Positions 10,940 through 21,430 of a DNA stretch of 64,000 nt are shown in pieces. A program made the position numbers and the translations under genes. The notes under the pieces are model-generated. The model did no database searches, had not been told where the DNA came from, and worked only from the letters and a program-made list of their open reading frames with translations. Position 1 is the first letter of the stretch, and the number at the start of each line of letters is the position of its first letter. Source of the DNA: Spinacia oleracea (taxonomy: Eukaryota > Streptophyta > Magnoliopsida > Caryophyllales > Amaranthaceae); contig NC_079492.1 in assembly GCF_020520425.1 (NCBI RefSeq), positions 57,411,042 to 57,475,041 on the forward strand, in the 5' to 3' direction.

Positions 10940-13170
10940 TAGTGAAGGAAATACTCGTGCTTGTAGGTAATCAAAATAGCCGAAGGGTGAAACGATCCTA
11001 CCCCGCGTTTATTTCCCCATCAAGTTAGGACGGTCTGAAAATCAGCATATTAATGTGAACGGGCAGAACAGCATAACGAATCTTGGCTCCCTCGGGAGTT
11101 GGGACTAAGGATACCTTTTTTCGCCAATAGTGGGGTGCATACGCCGCGCATGTTGCCCACTCGGTACTTGTGCAGGTAGTACACCTATCCCGAACCCAAT
11201 CGCTCGCTCATTAGGTCCCTCTCGCCTGCATGCCCCCTTGGCTTGCACTTACGGGTTGGCCTCTTGAGTGAAATTCGTCTGTTGAAGACACTACCTCGAC
11301 CGGGGCATGTGTTGGATCTACGATAGAAGCGGTACCAAGCCATGCGCAAATAACTACCCATAGAAGCCTATCATAAACTACGTGACATATTTAATTTTCA
11401 AATCCATGTTTGTAATGTAGTTATGTGTAGCGAACTGTGTGACTATGTTATGATTGTGCGTACGAATAATGCTAGACAAATTATGCTAGAAAACCAACGA
11501 CCTTAAAAAAAATTGCCCAAACATTCATGAACCAATTGGCCAAAGAGTTATACCAAAATACGTGTTCCGCAAGCCCGAACGATCGCCACAAAAAAGTAGA
11601 CGAAAACTGAAAACGAGAACCAGCCAGGGACGCATTTTCAACGCCCCTGGCTGGGCGCCGAAATTTCTCACGCCCACTGCTGGGCGCTGAAGTTGCTGCC
11701 TGGCCTTTTGGTCAGGCACAGCAGCCTCGGTGCCCGCACATAAAAAAAATATATGTAGCAAAAAAAAACTTTTCCAAAAAAATTGCTGCGAGGGCGTATG
11801 AAAAGGCACTCGATTCTAAAAGCGACTTGTAAAAAAAAAATAACTCTTTGTGTCGTTGTTAGGCCTCCTATGACGACAATGTTCGGCTCCGAAACCGAGC
11901 ACGCTAATTAAACGACCTTGAATGTCACATGGGCAAAGTATTCAAACAATAATGTTCGAATAAAGTCTTCAAGAAAAAAAAATGTTCAAATAAATCCGAG
12001 TCTAGACTAGGCTGTGCCAAAGTACAATCTAAATCCTAAGTCTTAGTTGTCTTATCCATAGAATCGGTCCTAATGCTTGGTGTCGTTCTGCAAGTTAAAA
12101 GGTTAAACCATATTGAGTCTCCCCTCCTAACATTTAAATCAATAAGCACCCATATGTAATTGTCATCCCTTGCTAAGAATCCACGGCCTCAATACTCTCT
12201 CTCACCAATAAAAAGAATATATTATAGTATTTGCAAGATGAAAACAGTCACATTCTGAAAATCATTCCCCCATAGTCGCACAACCCCAAAGTGAACCTAA
12301 GGTGTCAATACCATTAGCAAAAATTAATGGCCTCAAGGCTTATGATCATATTGGGTCACGACTATCATAGTCCTCTCGAGCCACTCGCTCCTTTAAATAC
12401 TCCTAAGTACGGACTAAAAGATTTTCCATGAATGCAACATGACGAACCATGAAAATACCCAAATCGGCATACCATAAGGCTACCATTGGGGTAAAGCAAT
12501 ACACACTAAGAGAGAAGCCGCACTAATGATTCTAGTCTTGCAAAAATAAAAATTCGATCTCCCCAATTAACTACCTTGCCAACATTAAGCAAAATGGCGC
12601 ATGACAAATGAACACCCAAGGGTTAAAATCTAAAGTGTCAACCAACGGAAGTTATGGTCCAATTAGCCTAAGTCTGAGAGTCGCTTGGTCAAGTATTATA
12701 GGCTTACGCCATGTCATTATTTTGAGTCTAGGCCACCTCCTTGTATTCATACACGGGTTATAATCAGAAAGATTAATGAAAGTTTGAGTCTAAATCACAA
12801 CTTCCAATTAAATCCCAGAAACTGAAGTCTGAAAAGAAACAAAAAAAAAATTATTTTCGATGAAATTCTTTCGTTAAATTTCAATAAGGTAAAAACAACA
12901 TTTTGCATCTACGCTATTTGCACATTTTAAGAAACGACTAAATACGCTTGCAAAGTAAGACAATTTAAAGGTCCACCCTAGGCCTACTAAAATTAAAGGT
13001 CCACTATAGGCCTACCAAACGAGGCTCATTCAGTCTCGCCTCGTGACTCAAAGACCACAGCCATCTACCTCTTAGCCCAAATAAAAAAAAATTGAAGGAT
13101 TCATGTTGGGGAGAAATCCCAAGCAAAAAGAAAAAATAGAAAGAGGAAAGGGAGAGCGAAAAGAGCGAGC
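10940..13170 (+). other. Non-coding interior of the Tat-like element
   Basis: No reading frame with a recognisable domain. It contains one pair of hairpin modules (11641-11688) and otherwise unique-looking sequence. Confidence 0.7.
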
Positions 13171-13180
13171 CATGAGGTAC

Positions 13181-13298
13181 TTAGCCCGTACCTCCCAAAG
13201 TGCGAAATTTACCCAAGTAAACGAAGGGAAAGAATTGAGTTAGCCCGTACCTCCCAAAGTGCGGAATTTACCCAAACAACGAAGGAAAAGAATTGAGT
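13181..13298 (+). repeat. 59-bp tandem duplication
   Basis: The segment starting TTAGCCCGTACCTCCC at 13181 recurs at 13240 with a few changes, giving two copies of about 59 bases next to the captured YTH fragment. Confidence 0.8.
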
Positions 13299-13329
13299 CA
13301 ACCAATTCAAATCATGCCACAAAAGCTAC

Positions 13330-13722
13330 ATAGAGTTCTACGATGTCTACCCTTTCCAGTCCTTATGTTTTTAGACGCCTTCGCTCTGGGGCCCCTGTTC
13401 AGCTCATTTAACCCATCCATGTTCTCATTGCCATAACCCAAGAAACCATTACCTCGACTCTTGTTCTTGAACTTGTTGTCAACTGTAAACCACGTACGGC
13501 CATTGACACGTGCGTCATACCATTATTTCCAAAACCTGCTCTTACACCACCATTAGCATAATGACCATATAACTTGTTTGGATACATCCTGTTGATATAC
13601 CCTTGAGCCGTCCCCATGCTACTCATTGGCCTTGGTTGATGTAAACTCATGACCCTAGCTTGAGGCTGCAAATTGTGAGTCCTAGTGGATGTAATCCTCA
13701 TGCTTGACCAATACCTATACAA
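13330..13722 (-). pseudogene. Captured YTH-domain (ECT-type) gene fragment
   Basis: Antisense to the retrotransposon, the minus strand encodes NRMYPNKLYGHY in one frame and then, after a one-base loss near 13520, NGFLGYGNENMDGLNELN and RGPRAK in the next. These match the region just upstream of and entering the YTH domain in plant ECT (m6A reader) proteins, where the GLNELNRGPRAK motif is highly conserved. The YTH fold itself, with its aromatic cage, is not present. The fragment has no intron, starts and stops without splice signals and carries a frameshift, so it is a non-functional captured piece. The m6A role is known for the family only. Confidence 0.8.
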
Positions 13723-13739
13723 ATTATCCTATCTCATTC

Positions 13740-16700
13740 AACCCATCCTTCAAACTGTCTTAAGTCACGAATAAAAGAAGACAAAAGAAAAATAAAAAAA
13801 ATGTGAATAATAAAAAGAAACTTTGCAAAGCGCCTCTAAAGTTAGTCTAAAAAGAAAAAGAAGCATTTAGCGCACCAAAAAAGATCCGCCCAGAAATCAT
13901 TTTCAGCGCCCAAAGCTGGGCGCCGAAATCTTTAGCGCCACAGCACGGGCGCTGAATCTCTCTGCTTGCCAAACTTGGCCCAGAAGTGCTCGTCATTTTA
14001 TCCGCACATACACGGAAAAATAACGAACACTTGGGGGGTACAATACGTATTCAGATATATGTACCACCAAAAAATACATTACCACCAAAAAATACATACA
14101 TGTACTCAAAAAAAAAAATATATAACTTATTTTTGATAGCAGATTTAAATAATAATAAACTTCACTTATTCTACCATTTCAAATAATATGTTTCCACCTC
14201 GGAACGTAGTTGTTCAAAATCGGCATTCTAAGAAACCATTTTCTAGGCTAAGAACTACGCAAGACCTGATTCCAAATTAAATCTATTTAAGGCGGATACG
14301 TAGGCAATCCATGATTCGGTCCAACCAATTTAAACAAATATTAAAGCCTATAGAAAAACAAGAATATAAAAGTCCCTTATTGAAATTTAATTACTTGCAA
14401 TCCAAGTCGAAAGAAAAAATTAAGTCAAAGAAAGAATCCAAGTCACCAAGATGCCAAAATGAGCACACATCGAAAAATAATAAGGGCACGTACCCTTGCC
14501 AGAAGGAGCACTCACACTCCTAGGAACTTAGCCAAGACTCAAAAAGATCGCTTTGCCTCAATTGAATGGGGGCTAGCGCAAGCGTCCATGACCTCTAAAG
14601 TACTCGGCTTGACCCTCCCTAAAGCGAACTAACTCACTTAAAGACTTTCTTTCACCACTAGACATAGTCGTTCGCTTAAAGACCTTCTTTCACCACTAGA
14701 CACGATCATAATCGCCAACAAGTAGTAAAGGCAGTAAAACTTGCAATAAAGAGGATTATTCTACGGCATCGCCCCATCGTTCCTTCGAACTCAGGGCACC
14801 CGTTCATGGTAATTCAAATGCTTGCAAATCCCCTTTGAAAAAAATCAGACATTGTCAATAGGACTTGGCACTTAACCAAGGCTCACCCTACTCGGACATA
14901 TGACACGGGCATCTAAAATTGAAATCTAAAAGCATCATTAATGGGAAGACATAATAGCAACTGGGGGCTAAAAAAAGTGAAATGAAGGAGCTAGGGAAAG
15001 AACTAAGTATACCTTGACCTTTTGTGCAGACATACACCAAGTAAATCTAAGTCAATTTGAAAACGGTTTATATTCCCGCAATTCTAGAAAAGATGGCCCT
15101 AAAAGCCTAAAGCATATGCCGAACGGGCACAAGTAATATCTTGACACCTGCACCCTGGCTTCCAGCAAATCCTTAGACAGCACTCCAAAAATCGTAACAG
15201 TATTTTGATTCACTCATGTAATCCTGTACGAACCTTTCTATAAGTCAACTTACCTAGGACACCTCGGGTTGTACACAGTAGGACTCGGATTTTAAATAAT
15301 TTTCAAATGGTTTTCAAAGACTTCTTCGAACATAATAAAGTGTTGTTGGTTTAAGCTAAGTATGCATTTATCTCAATGTTGCAAGTGAGTCAAAAAGATT
15401 TCTAAATATGATTATGGGTAAAGAAAGGCACCTAGCTTTCGGTCAGGGCACACTTCAACATGTGACTACCTTGACCATGGCAATGTCGCACAATACGACA
15501 TTTACAAGAGAAGTAGCAGATCACTACTCGAACGTACCTCGCACTAAACGATTCTCGTTCAAACTATTCATGATCCATGTCACCATGAATGCATAAAGAC
15601 GTATGCAAAGCATTATAGCACCAAGCCAATCCCGTAGCTACAGTTCGAGGCTTGAGAAAAACACTCTAAAAATGCTCGAAATAACAATTTTATCGCAAAT
15701 TCTCGACGCTAATGCTATACATACATCATAGGGGCACAATCCTAAGCTTTAATCGTGTAAAACGAACCTTAGAATGGCCACAACCCCTCTCAAATTCTAA
15801 GCACTACTTAGAATATATAAAGTCACCCCACTAACAAGGGTAACTGAAAATCGCGAGTCACCAAAACTCCGATCAAACTACTACACATAACGCTCGCCCT
15901 ACAAGCGCCCGTTACACAGTCTACCTCGTTCCAAAGCAACAGCGAAAGAAAAAAATCAAGGATAAGAACTGTCAAAATATACCCAGAAATCATTTTCAAA
16001 CGCCCAGAGCTGGGCGTCGATATCTTTAACGCCCCAGCCTGGGCGCTGAAACTTTTTGCTAGCCAAGTTTTGCCCAGATATAAAAATAAGAAAGAAACAC
16101 CTATGAATCCTTGCATCGAACGAATTAATAAGCCGTGCAAACCCACGCAGAAGGTGCTACACTTGTTCAAACACCTGAACGAGGCATGAAGAAGTACTCC
16201 AATGCAAAAATAATAATGATGTCCCAAACGCCTGGAGGAATGTTCTAAGACACGCTGTTAGGCCACACAAGCCTACGATTGCACCATAAGTTCAACCGTC
16301 CCACGGTACAAGTCTAAAAAAAGAGTAAGCCATATTGCACTAATGTAGGCACGACCAAGAGCACGTGTAAAAGAGGCAAAGACAACTTATCGCCCAAATG
16401 CAAGCCACACGACTTCTACATTAAGGATTGAAAGTAGCAAAATATTACCTACCACGAAAGGGATAGCTCGCACCCACACGAGCAGGAACCCCAAGGCATC
16501 TTTTTCGAAAGAACCTACAAAAATCGTACGCCAAAAGGAAGCATCCCAACATGCATACTTGGGGGCTCCAAGCTACGAAACGACCATAGCAAAATAATAA
16601 AAAATCTCAAAGAAAATGTTTGAACAAACGAAAGGGCACGATGTTTGAGCCCACTTCATGAATGGGCCTGAACCCTATCAAGCTTCTAAGAAAACTATTC

Positions 16701-17840
16701 AAAATCAGTCATTGCTAAAAAAAAAATGATTCAAGCAAACTGATTAATGGACCGCACACAACGGCCATTCTATGAACGCTCGTTCACACATACATATCAT
16801 CATTCTAAGTATCGAACATTCACGAACGCGTTAAAAAGGAAAAATATACAACAACAAGAGCGGTCAAAGTCTTACGCCTCAAGGTATGTTCCTCGGGCCA
16901 TATAGACTCGCCCAACTATCGCAATAACTGTACGCCTTAAGAGCAACAGTTCCTTAAAATAACCGCCCCAAAGCGACAAGCACCGTAGTCCACCAATCGG
17001 CTACGGCTTCTCGAGAAAATCATCACGTTCTAAAAATAAAGAAAAAACAAAAGAGAAGAGAATACATAGAACTTCCAAGAGGCCAACTGTGTCATCAAGA
17101 AAGCTCGCCAGGAATTATTTTCAGCGCCCAGCGCTGGGCGCCGAAATCTTTAACGCCCAGGCTTGGGCGCCGAAAATGATCCCAGACCCTCTCTGACTTC
17201 TATAGGGTCCTGCCATATTCATTTGACTTGAAAGTTGCCGATTTATTTATTGAAAGTCGCACCTCACGGCTTTGTTAAGAGTAGCACACCACTACAAAGA
17301 TCGCTCGCACTTACGAAAACAATCCCAAACACGATCAAGGACATTACAGAATGCGTAGGAACCTCTTTGACAAGAAATGACCGTCAAGCACGAGTGCTTG
17401 GGGGCTCGAAAGAAAATATAGAGTATACAAAGTTAAAAACAATATTCCCAGACTACGCTGTACGAAGTCCCGTGTTTGGATAATCTCAAAATATAAAACC
17501 GAATTACGACCTCAAGACAAAGGTCACCGTTGATACTTATACATAGTCCCCTAATCAAGGACCCAAGTAGTGGCAAAATTGAGCCGCAAAGACTAGCTCA
17601 AAACCATGAAAGATGATGACCACGAGACAATGGTCCGTCTAAGCACGTTGTCAACCCACATTCAGGTTGCAACTAAATCCGAGCATCCATCGAAAGAATT
17701 CGCTCTTACAAGAATGAACAAAAGAAATTCTCAAAAGAAATCACGATGAACAAAAGAAATAGGGACTTGCCCAACTCAATCAGGCAAGATCGCGTCACGA
17801 ACCACGCGAATCCCAAATCAAAAAGACGAATTCAGGTTCG
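13740..17840 (+). other. Non-coding interior of the Tat-like element
   Basis: About 4 kb with scattered frames but no domain. Hairpin modules lie at 13907-13955, 16001-16046 and 17125-17170. A roughly 50-bp duplication containing CTTTCACCACTAGACA sits at 14640-14705. Confidence 0.65.
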
Positions 17841-17859
17841 CTCACCTCCAGCGAGCGGG

Positions 17860-18375
17860 GCGTCCACCCTTAGCAGACAGGGCTCGCCCACCTTCAGCGG
17901 GCGGGGTCTGCGTCACTAGCCGCGCAGGTCCTCGGTTTTCGAAAAATAAAGTCTTCAAATTTAAAACAGGCTCGCCATATTTAGCCGGCGGGGTCTACGT
18001 CACAAGCCGCGTAGGTCCTTATTTTCAAATTTCAAAAACAAGATTCGTCCACTTTTTCGGACGGGGCGTCCACCCTTAGCGGACAGGCTCGCCATCTTTA
18101 GCCGGCAGGGTCTACGTCACAAGCCGCGTAGGTCCTTATTTTCAAATTTCAAAAACAAGATTCGTCCACTTTTTCGGACTGGGCGTCCACCCTTAGCGGA
18201 CAGGCTCGCCATCTTTAGCCGGCGGGGTCTACGGCACAAGCCGCGTAGGTCCTTATTTTCAAATATTCAAAAAACAAGATTCGTCCACTTTTTCGGACGG
18301 GGCGTCCACCCTTAGCGGACAGGCTCGCCATCTTTAGCCGGCAGGGTCTACGTCGCAAGTTGCGTAGGTCCTTAG
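17860..18375 (+). repeat. 117-bp tandem satellite in the 3' part of the Tat-like element
   Basis: Units beginning CAGGCTCGCC start at 17967, 18084, 18201 and 18320, spaced 117, 117 and 119 bases, with a degenerate copy before the first. Each unit has alternating blocks such as AGCCGGCGGGGTCTAC, CCGCGTAGGTCC and TTCGGACGGGGCGTCC. Tandem repeats between pol and the 3' LTR are a known feature of Tat-lineage elements. Confidence 0.9.
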
Positions 18376-18878
18376 TCGCTGCAGCGTTAACTTTTTCTGG
18401 TTTTCCCTTTTCCAAAAAATTAAAAGGATTGGTTTTCTGTTTTTTCCAAAAAGAGCGATGTGCTGGATTTTCCTTCGTTTTACGTCCCATAAAAACAAGG
18501 GGGTTTTCTCGTTTAGCTAGCCCTAAAAATGAGAATCTTTAAAAACATTTTTACCTCGTGATTGGGCTTGGCCAGGCCCAATTACACTTTATAGCTTTGA
18601 TTTCGAAAACATCTGTAGCTACTCCCAATGACAAAGTGAGGGAGTTTTTACGCACCTTTAGATCCTTTCAATGACAAAGTGAGGAAGTTTCTATACTATA
18701 AGTTGACAAACCCAATGACACGTGAGGGATATGTCGACATTTCAAAGTGATGACCCTTAAGTCAAATGTTATCACTCGGGGGCTCGTGAGACCCTAGCAA
18801 AACAGGTCACATACACCATGGCTTGTGTGACGCACTCCGTCTAATACTTTGACCATCGTCTTACTCCAAGACTCAGTC

Positions 18879-18890
18879 AAAGTGGGGGCT
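18879..18890 (+). other. Polypurine tract of the Tat-like element
   Basis: AAAGTGGGGGCT lies three bases before the right LTR, in the position where plus-strand DNA synthesis is primed. It fixes the element's orientation as plus. Confidence 0.75.
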
Positions 18891-18893
18891 AAC

Positions 18894-20421
18894 TGTAGAC
18901 ACCTACATTTGTCCCCATTCCCGAAAGGGAAAGGTTCGATGATGAAAGCGTAAATCTCCACTTGACAACGCATCTCCTATAAAATAACGAATCTCAATTC
19001 CCCTTTTCATTTCACCCGAAACCTTCTATTTATAGAAAACCTGCTATTTATGGAAACCTGCTACAAATAGTAACTGCTCGTAAAGGGTAGCTTCTAAAAG
19101 TGGCAAGTCATAAAAGATAGAAACCTGTCAGAATTAGGTGTTGCACTCCAACATAAATCATAAATGAGATAGAAAACTGCGAGAATCCTATTCCTAATAT
19201 GATTCAAAAATAAGAGTTACGTATTAATTAAAATCCTAACGAGCCTAGAGTTCGTAACGGGCCCAGACGCATTCCGTCATAAAATTGATACGCAATGAAA
19301 GACTCGATTAAATCTCAAACACTACGGATTTTAGGAATCTGAATCTGACAAAGAAACGGCCCAAACAGCAATTTCAACGCCCAGCCCTGGGCGCTGAAAT
19401 TGCCTGGATCCTATTTTCAACGCCCAGAGCTGGGCGCCGAAATCTTTGACGCCCAAGCCTGGGCGCTGAAAATACCTGGTACGTGTTTTTTCCTAATTCT
19501 TTGTGGATTAGAGCTCTGCAATTCTATCTTTCCACAAAATCTTTCCTATAAATAGACCCCTAAGTTCGACGTGAAACAGACAACAATGACAACGACACAC
19601 AATTCATATTCTGAGTATTGACTCCAACCCCTAGTCTAAGCCTCACGCTGCGAAATTGTTCACGCGTTCTGTAGCAATCGATCCATAAATCGAACAGAAC
19701 GTATCCTGTCCCATAATTTGAGATTCGTTAAATAAAAAGGAGAAATAGCAAAGTCAAAGTGGTTAGTTTTCTGAGAACCGTGACGCACCTCTCAAGGGTG
19801 CGTCGTAATGTGTCCCTTTTCTATGATTTAATTGTTTTCCTCGCCCTTTTTATGAACTGTTAAACTAACTAAATCTGATTGTTCTACCACGCCTAACAAA
19901 TATAATATTTTTGGGAAATTGGATTATCATGCTAGGTCCCTTAATGCAATCTAAATCAGATAATCGCGATCGATCTAGTATTATATGTTGCATATTGCTA
20001 AAATCAACTCAGATTAGTTTAATAGTTAACGCATGTCCCTTCAATTATTTATGCTGAGCTAGTAAGGATATCCTGCCTCTGGAGTTATCGAAGAGCGAGT
20101 ACTCCTCTCGGTAGTTACAGTCCCCCGAACCCTCAATCTCTACCTTGCGGGTGTATGTTGAGAGATCCCCACACCAGGGATCACAAGGGAACCTACAGCC
20201 GTCGTGGTCAAACATAATTGCACTCCCTTTATGTCACGATAACCGGGTTTTGTCAGTTTTTCTCATTGTCGTTAAAAACTAAATGGCGACTCCTATATTA
20301 CTAGTCAATTGGGTGTATACTCACAGGAAATCCAATTACACTTGATTGAATAAAAAAGAAGCGTCACACCCACGAGGGACGAGGTCATGCATTAGCCTCG
20401 TGCTTTTTCGACCCCCTCACA
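18894..20421 (+). repeat. Right (3') LTR of the Tat-like element
   Basis: 1528 bases, near-identical to 9394-10920. It ends CCCCCTCACA, directly followed by the TSD TAAGG at 20422-20426. Confidence 0.93.
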
Positions 20422-21180
20422 TAAGGTAGGAGTTGTCATCCTTATTATGTCCACATGTGTTTCTCGGTTTCAGAGTTCAACTTATCAAATAAACAGATAA
20501 TCATAGCCTATGATTCATCTGAGCACTGCCATGCATTTTACAGTTTCGATCTCCGAGTGGCCTTGTACAACTTTCAGCATCTCATCCCGATTTATGGGAG
20601 GACAATCCCAATCTTGCGATCTTGAGATTAGATTTCGTTTGATAGGTGATTACCCGAGCGTTGCCGTTATGTCCTCCTTTTACGGTGCGACGGTTGACAA
20701 CGTCAAAGTAACCAGTTCTCAAACAAGTAATCTCAAATCACTCAGGTATTGAGGATTAGTGTCTAATAATTTTAATGAAATTTACTTGTGACATATTTTC
20801 ATCTCTTACAGTAAAGTTTCATAGGTCTGTCCGATACTAGTCTTCTCAAAGTAAGTATCTATGCAGATGAGTGCGACATTGCCATGTCAACATAGTTCAA
20901 GAAACAGAACTACTAGTCATCTTGCATTCTAGTCGTATAGCGTTTTCTATGCGTCCATCTTTATAGAAAATTCCAACCGGGGACCTTTTTCAACTTTTGA
21001 CATTCAAGTTCACTTGATAGACATTTCTTAGTCACAGGACTGGTCCTGACAGTCTATCTTGAATATATCGTCAAGTTGAAGGGACTCATCATATAATACT
21101 AAACCAAGATTAAATGGAATATGAAAATACATTTCATATATGATAAATGTTCAACCCCAATGTTTCACAACCATGGGCCT
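20422..21180 (-). mobile_element. Copia A: PPT-side internal sequence, right piece
   Basis: From 20427 the sequence follows Copia B 29110-29800 closely, for example around CAGATAATCATAGCCTATGA and GGACAATCCCAATCTTGCGA. In Copia B this is the untranslated stretch between pol and the 3' LTR. Similarity stops near 21120-21180 before any pol codon, so the coding part of Copia A is missing here. The first bases are the right copy of TAAGG. Confidence 0.75.
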
Positions 21181-21430
21181 CAAATCATTGTCAACACGTT
21201 GATTAAGAGCACGTTGTCAAACCAAACATACTACAAATTTTTGTTCTCTATGATGAATCATGAGTAGATCAGGAACTTAAACTGGTGCAAGTATGTCTAG
21301 GATGCACTGTTCTCAACTACTGCACAGTATAGAAAAACCATGAAGGAAGAGGCCAAACCAGCATTTTTCACAGGACCATTGCCATTATTGACGGTATAAC
21401 ATCATTTACCCCTTCTAAATTTATGATTTT
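21181..21430. other. Junction between Copia A and MULE-1
   Basis: No recognised feature. It lies between the end of Copia A similarity and the first ULP1-gene coding sequence, and probably contains the breakpoint that removed the left end of MULE-1 and the pol region of Copia A. Confidence 0.4.

Larger units (their letters stand above)
9394..20421 (+). mobile_element. Tat/Ogre-like LTR retrotransposon, non-coding
   Basis: Complete element of 11.0 kb: two LTRs starting TGTAGACACC and ending CCCCCTCACA, primer site, purine tract and perfect 5-bp TSD. By eye the LTRs differ at about 15-20 positions in 1.5 kb, which suggests a fairly recent insertion. The 8-kb interior shows no gag, protease, reverse transcriptase or integrase frame, so movement would need proteins from a relative. 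Tat-lineage Gypsy elements often carry tandem repeats near the 3' LTR and this primer-site type; both are seen here. Assignment to Tat/Ogre rests on that, not on coding sequence. It is inserted in the internal region of Copia A. Confidence 0.85.

Noticed and set aside
13408-13722. Intact small gene on the minus strand
   Set aside because: The frame is half of a frameshifted YTH-gene fragment. The conserved motif lies in the neighbouring frame, and splice or start context is missing.
18215-18542. Small basic protein frames near the 3' LTR of the Tat-like element
   Set aside because: They fall in the 117-bp satellite and adjacent non-coding DNA, on both strands, with no domain.
20510-20752. 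Frame shared by 20510-20752 and 29196-29441
   Set aside because: Both are homologous 3' UTR of Copia A and B. Conservation reflects common descent, and the two frames differ by compensating shifts with no known domain.
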